The notes beneath the pieces are model-generated. The model did not search any database and was not told where the DNA came from. It saw only the letters and a list, made by a program, of their open reading frames with translations. The position numbers were made by a program, and so were the translations under genes. From positions 1 through 9,353 of the forward strand of contig CANQBU010000048.1 of NCBI GenBank assembly GCA_947589615.1: a DNA stretch of 9,353 bases, read 5' to 3'. This document shows positions 6,878-9,353 of this stretch, one piece after another (positions within the stretch are counted from its first letter, which is position 1; each line of letters starts with the position of its first letter). Origin of the DNA: an uncultured Clostridia bacterium. Lineage in GTDB: Bacteria > Bacillota > Clostridia > Christensenellales > UBA1242.

Positions 6878-7813
6878 ATGTTTGGTTTTTATGAGAAACA
6901 TTTTACTTTATTTGGTTTAGATATTGCGTATTATGGTTTAATTATAGCGATTGGCATGGCCATAGGTGTTTTTTTTGCCTGTAAAAATGCAAAATATCGA
7001 GGTTTAAAGTCAGATGATATTATTTTAGTTGCGTGCTATACTCTTCCATTTGCTATTATAGGTGCAAGATTATATTTTGTTTTATTCAGTCTCGATAGTT
7101 TTCATAGTTTTTGGGAAATCTTCGAGATTTGGAATGGCGGAATGGCTATTTATGGGGGTATAATAGGCGGTGCTATAGGACTTACTTTATATTGCCTAAT
7201 ACATAAGAAAAATTTTTTGGATGTTGCGGATATAGCGGTAATAAGTATTGCTTTTGGCCAAGCGTTGGGACGTTGGGGGAATTTTATTAATCAAGAGGCC
7301 TATGGTAGATACGTTTCGAATCCGTCTGCTCACTGGTTTCCTATATCAGTATATATAAAAAATTGCAACCAAGCAGGCTGTCTTTGCGGTGGACACGGCT
7401 GGCATATGGCTACATTTTTCTATGAAAGCATGTGGGATTTAATGACATTTGCAATTTTATTAATTCTATTAAGAAAAAACAAGTTGAAATTACGAGGCTC
7501 CTTAATGTGTTTTTATTTGATTATTTATGGAATTGGAAGGTCTTGGATTGAAGGTCTAAGAATGGATAGTTTAATGATAGGCCCTTTAAGAACTTCGCAA
7601 TTTTTATCAATTTTATTAATAGCATTTGCCATATCGTTTATCTTAATAAGTTATTTTTTAAACAAAAAGGGAAAGATAAAATCTCTTTCACAATTGGGGT
7701 TGGGCAGTGGTATAGTTGAAAAACAGAAAAGCAATGATGATTTGCCTAAAAAAGTTAAAGAAGTGAAGCTAGAAGAAAAAAAAGATACTGATGAGGATAA
7801 AAAGAATAATTAA
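6878..7813 (+). CDS. lgt: Prolipoprotein diacylglyceryl transferase
   Basis: Lgt moves the diacylglyceryl group of phosphatidylglycerol to the lipobox cysteine of prolipoproteins, the first step of lipoprotein maturation in the cytoplasmic membrane. The 311-residue protein has about seven hydrophobic segments. The Lgt signature GRWGNFINQEAYGR lies at 131-144, with the family Arg, Asn and Glu. GARLYFVLF (62-70) and GGMAIYGGIIGG (88-99) match the other conserved loops; Tyr is seen where E. coli has His103, as in many Firmicutes. Arg221 and Glu225 (RSWIEGLRMDSL) correspond to the essential R239/E243 region of E. coli. A loop with Cys163, Cys168 and Cys170 precedes WHMATFFYES. The charged tail (about 265-311) is longer than usual. 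I chose ATG 6878 because residues after it match the family; the longer frame from 6794 would run through the terminator and promoter. First gene of a unit with the next two genes. Confidence 0.95.
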   Translation: MFGFYEKHFTLFGLDIAYYGLIIAIGMAIGVFFACKNAKYRGLKSDDIILVACYTLPFAIIGARLYFVLFSLDSFHSFWEIFEIWNGGMAIYGGIIGGAIGLTLYCLIHKKNFLDVADIAVISIAFGQALGRWGNFINQEAYGRYVSNPSAHWFPISVYIKNCNQAGCLCGGHGWHMATFFYESMWDLMTFAILLILLRKNKLKLRGSLMCFYLIIYGIGRSWIEGLRMDSLMIGPLRTSQFLSILLIAFAISFILISYFLNKKGKIKSLSQLGLGSGIVEKQKSNDDLPKKVKEVKLEEKKDTDEDKKNN

Positions 7814-7828
7814 AGCCATATTATTTTT

Positions 7829-8317
7829 ATGCAGGGTAGATTTTTAACTATAAAAAAATCTTCATGGCTTGCTCTTTCATTGATTTTAAATATTCTTTTT
7901 TTTATAGTTTTCAGTTCATTATCATTTATTTTGTTGCATCAATATAATTATTGGTTCTTTTTGTTTTGCTTTTTTATAGGATTGCATCTTATTTTTAAAA
8001 GTCTAATGTTTAGATTTGATTCATGTTGTTATTTTGGAATACTCTTATTTTTGATAGGTTTATTTTATTTTTATTGCAGCTATTTTGACATTTTTCAATT
8101 TTACAGTGTTTTTATTCTTATATCTTTCAGTTTTGCATCTTATATAACATCTTTTTTCTATTATCAGCCATTTCAATTTTTTCTGGCATTATCGCTATTT
8201 TTCGTTAGCATTGGTCTAATATTGTATATAATAAATTATATTTCTCTTTTATTTTTTCTTGCTTTTTTGATATTAGGTGTGTTAATATTATTAATGAAAT
8301 TTCTTACATTAAAATAG
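7829..8317 (+). CDS. Phe-rich integral membrane protein, unknown function
   Basis: I do not recognise this 162-residue protein. It is almost wholly hydrophobic, with about six membrane segments (near 12-36, 41-59, 66-85, 90-110, 115-137, 139-158), very short loops and few charges: basic residues at the N-terminus (Arg4, Lys9, Lys10) and Lys at the end. By my count 34 of 162 residues are Phe, so the coding strand is extremely T-rich. No catalytic motif is visible. It starts 15 bases after lgt with no Shine-Dalgarno sequence, which suggests translational coupling or another form of initiation. Its stop codon TAG overlaps the AGGAG of the next gene, so the two are tightly linked. The steady open frame, gene packing and lipid-modification neighbour suggest a real gene with an envelope role; this is inference. 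Confidence 0.75.
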   Translation: MQGRFLTIKKSSWLALSLILNILFFIVFSSLSFILLHQYNYWFFLFCFFIGLHLIFKSLMFRFDSCCYFGILLFLIGLFYFYCSYFDIFQFYSVFILISFSFASYITSFFYYQPFQFFLALSLFFVSIGLILYIINYISLLFFLAFLILGVLILLMKFLTLK

Positions 8318-8325
8318 GAGAAAAA

Positions 8326-8544
8326 ATGTTTTCATCAGAAATTTATGGGTATTGTAAAGAAGAGGTCGATAAATATATCGATGAATTAAAATCCAAGCAT
8401 GAAAAAGCTATCATGGAGGAAAAATTAAAGGTTTTGGAAGCAGAAAAACGCATTTTGGAAATGAAATCTAAATTGCAAGAAGTTGAATTGCGAGAAAAAA
8501 ATATATATAAAATTTTGGATACTTTTAAAAAAATTGCAAAGTGA
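8326..8544 (+). CDS. DivIVA-like coiled-coil protein, N-terminal part
   Basis: AGGAG (8316-8320) precedes the ATG at 8326 by five bases. The 72-residue product opens with FSSEIYGYCKEEVDKYIDEL, which resembles the short N-terminal motif of DivIVA/GpsB-type proteins (F...GY...EVD.YI), used there for membrane or septal targeting and dimerisation. A charged coiled coil follows (about 22-65). The frame stops at TGA 8542-8544, directly after an A7 run (8527-8533); removing one A would join it to the long frame that continues to 9064, giving a ~245-residue protein. As it stands the gene makes only the coiled-coil head. Likely role, if functional, is in cell shape or division; that is inferred from the motif only. 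It is the third gene of the lgt unit. Confidence 0.7.
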   Translation: MFSSEIYGYCKEEVDKYIDELKSKHEKAIMEEKLKVLEAEKRILEMKSKLQEVELREKNIYKILDTFKKIAK

Positions 8545-9064
8545 AGGTAGTAAAAATATCGAAATTTTAAGGGTAGAGCAATTAAGAGTAGTTTACAATC
8601 ATCTACTTTCTTTTTTACAAGAATTAAATGATAAAATTCCTGGAACTTTGTTGTGTGGTAGTTACAAAAAAATATCAAAAGAAATTGAATCTATCTTAAA
8701 AGCAGCGGACTCAAAACGTGAAGAAAATTATCCAAGAACAGAAAATGATCCTATGAGATTGCTTTTGAGCAAAATGCAAGATAAAAAAGTTGATTCTCCA
8801 AAGGAGATAAGAATTGAAAGGACAGATATCAATAGAGATAAAGGTTCACTAATTAAACCGGTAACGGAAATGAAATTAGAAGAAGGTGATAAATACGACA
8901 ATTTAGTTGATAAATTTTTGGATTCTAAGCCTCCCGAAGAAACAAGATCGATTAAAATCCAATCTTCTGGATTTGATCTTAAGGAAGCAATAAATCCAAA
9001 AGATGATTTAAGTGAAATAATGAAAGCATTTGATTTCTATTCAGGAGATGAAGACCAAAATTAA
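8534..9064 (+). pseudogene. C-terminal part of the DivIVA-like gene, shifted frame
   Basis: From the A7 run onward the next frame is open to TAA at 9062-9064 and encodes about 176 residues. It begins LQSEGSKNIEIL and has a helical section (RVEQLRVVYNHLLSFLQELNDK ... YKKISKEIESILKAA in two parts), then a long hydrophilic, acidic and probably disordered tail ending near SGDEDQN. It has no ribosome binding site or convincing start of its own; ATG/TTG-type starts before the run lie inside the N-terminal part. The helical heptad character carries across the junction, supporting one original gene. Whether it is a mutation, a sequencing or assembly error at the homopolymer, or expressed by slippage at A7 cannot be told. 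The family of the C-terminal part is unknown to me. Confidence 0.65.
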
Positions 9065-9098
9065 AAAAAACATCTTTGGAGTTTTTGGCGTTAGAAAG

Positions 9099-9164
9099 AA
9101 AAATGCCTCCTGTGTTAAATTATTGATTGTAATCTACACAATAAATAACACTGGAGGCATTTTT
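9099..9164. terminator. Bidirectional terminator between lgt unit and tRNA genes
   Basis: Bases 9099-9117 pair with 9146-9164 over 19 positions with one mismatch at 9111; the core is AATGCCTCC with GGAGGCATT. In the loop TTATTG (9120-9125) can pair with CAATAA (9139-9144). A5 on the left and T5 on the right give a U-tract in both directions. It ends the lgt unit from the left and the tRNA transcript from the right; its outer arm starts at the first base after, and shares one base with, the encoded CCA of tRNA-Tyr. Confidence 0.9.
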
Positions 9165-9248
9165 GGTGGGCAGGGGTGGATTCGAACCACCGAAGACGAA
9201 GTCGACGGATTTACAGTCCGTTGCATTTGGCCGCTCTGCAACCTACCC
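9164..9248 (-). tRNA. tRNA-Tyr (anticodon GUA)
   Basis: On the minus strand an 85-base class II tRNA is visible. The acceptor stem is GGGTAGG with CCTGCCC, discriminator A, and an encoded CCA (9166-9164). The anticodon GTA lies at 9214-9212 in the loop of GACTGTAAATC. A long variable arm (around GTCGACTTCGTCTTC) and a T-arm with GGTTCGAATCC agree with tRNA-Tyr. Confidence 0.96.
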
Positions 9249-9256
9249 ATAATTTA

Positions 9257-9274
9257 AGCACCTTATAAGGTGCT
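9257..9274. repeat. 18-bp perfect palindrome between two tRNA genes
   Basis: AGCACCTTATAAGGTGCT is its own reverse complement. In the tRNA transcript (minus strand) it would form a short hairpin 3 bases after the CCA of tRNA-Thr and 8 bases before tRNA-Tyr. Only AT-rich sequence without a real T-run follows, so it is more likely a processing hairpin or binding site than a terminator. Confidence 0.6.
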
Positions 9275-9277
9275 CGT

Positions 9278-9352
9278 TGGAGCTGGTGAAAGGAATCGAA
9301 CCTTCAACCTGCTGATTACAAGTCAGCTGCTCTACCATTGAGCCACACCAGC
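9278..9352 (-). tRNA. tRNA-Thr (anticodon UGU)
   Basis: A complete 75-base tRNA lies on the minus strand. The acceptor stem GCTGGTG pairs with CACCAGC, followed by discriminator T and encoded CCA (9280-9278). The anticodon stem GCTGA/TCAGC holds the loop CTTGTAA, giving anticodon TGT (9320-9318), which reads ACA. It is transcribed before tRNA-Tyr, 29 bases away, probably in one tRNA transcript whose promoter is outside the window. Confidence 0.96.
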
Positions 9353-9353
9353 A

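Noticed and set aside
9030..9257. Short open frame across the terminator and tRNA-Tyr
   Set aside because: It overlaps a certain tRNA gene on the other strand and the end of the DivIVA-like frame, and lacks a ribosome binding site.

Overview
The window comes from a very AT-rich, low-GC bacterium. Shine-Dalgarno sites are strong GGAGG/AGGAG type, the tRNA genes encode their own CCA ends, intrinsic terminators are long and hairpin-based, and the protein families are Clostridia-like. I infer a member of the Clostridia or a close Firmicutes relative; the sequence does not fix genus or species. No insertion sequence, phage gene or CRISPR array was seen, so this looks like ordinary chromosome with several lineage-specific genes.

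Layout. (1) Positions 1-367 hold the C-terminal end of valS. (2) Positions 430-1189 hold a YjdF/DUF2238-type membrane protein gene whose reading frame is broken near 890. A 22-bp bidirectional terminator (1262-1320) separates it from the next gene, which converges on it. (3) On the minus strand, 1331-3502 encodes a one-piece MacB-like ABC exporter (ATPase plus FtsX-type permease) with its own promoter at 3581-3609. (4) A divergent promoter at 3655-3683 starts a plus-strand cluster: a protein of 17-residue repeats predicted to fold as a beta-solenoid (3700-4569), a putative metal/arsenic exporter of the ArsP_2 type with a His-rich cytoplasmic loop (4589-5536), and a Rho-like protein whose ATPase motifs are gone (5590-6711). 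Two hairpins, the second an intrinsic terminator, end this unit (6741-6830). (5) A second plus-strand unit starts at a near-consensus promoter placed so that lgt (6878-7813) should be translated from a leaderless mRNA. It continues with a Phe-rich orphan membrane protein (7829-8317) and a DivIVA-like coiled-coil gene (8326-9064) split by a frame change at an A7 run. (6) A bidirectional terminator (9099-9164) separates this from two minus-strand tRNA genes, tRNA-Tyr(GUA) and tRNA-Thr(UGU), with an 18-bp palindrome between them.

How the parts may work together. The lgt unit looks like an envelope/division unit: prolipoprotein diacylglyceryl transferase, a membrane protein, and a protein with a DivIVA-like N-terminus. 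The 3700-6711 cluster joins a repeat protein, a cation exporter and a Rho-derived RNA-binding protein that probably cannot hydrolyse ATP; no established pathway links these, and this cluster is the most unusual part of the window. The two frame disruptions (near 890 and at 8527-8533) could be real mutations, assembly errors or, for the A7 site, slippage; sequence alone does not decide.
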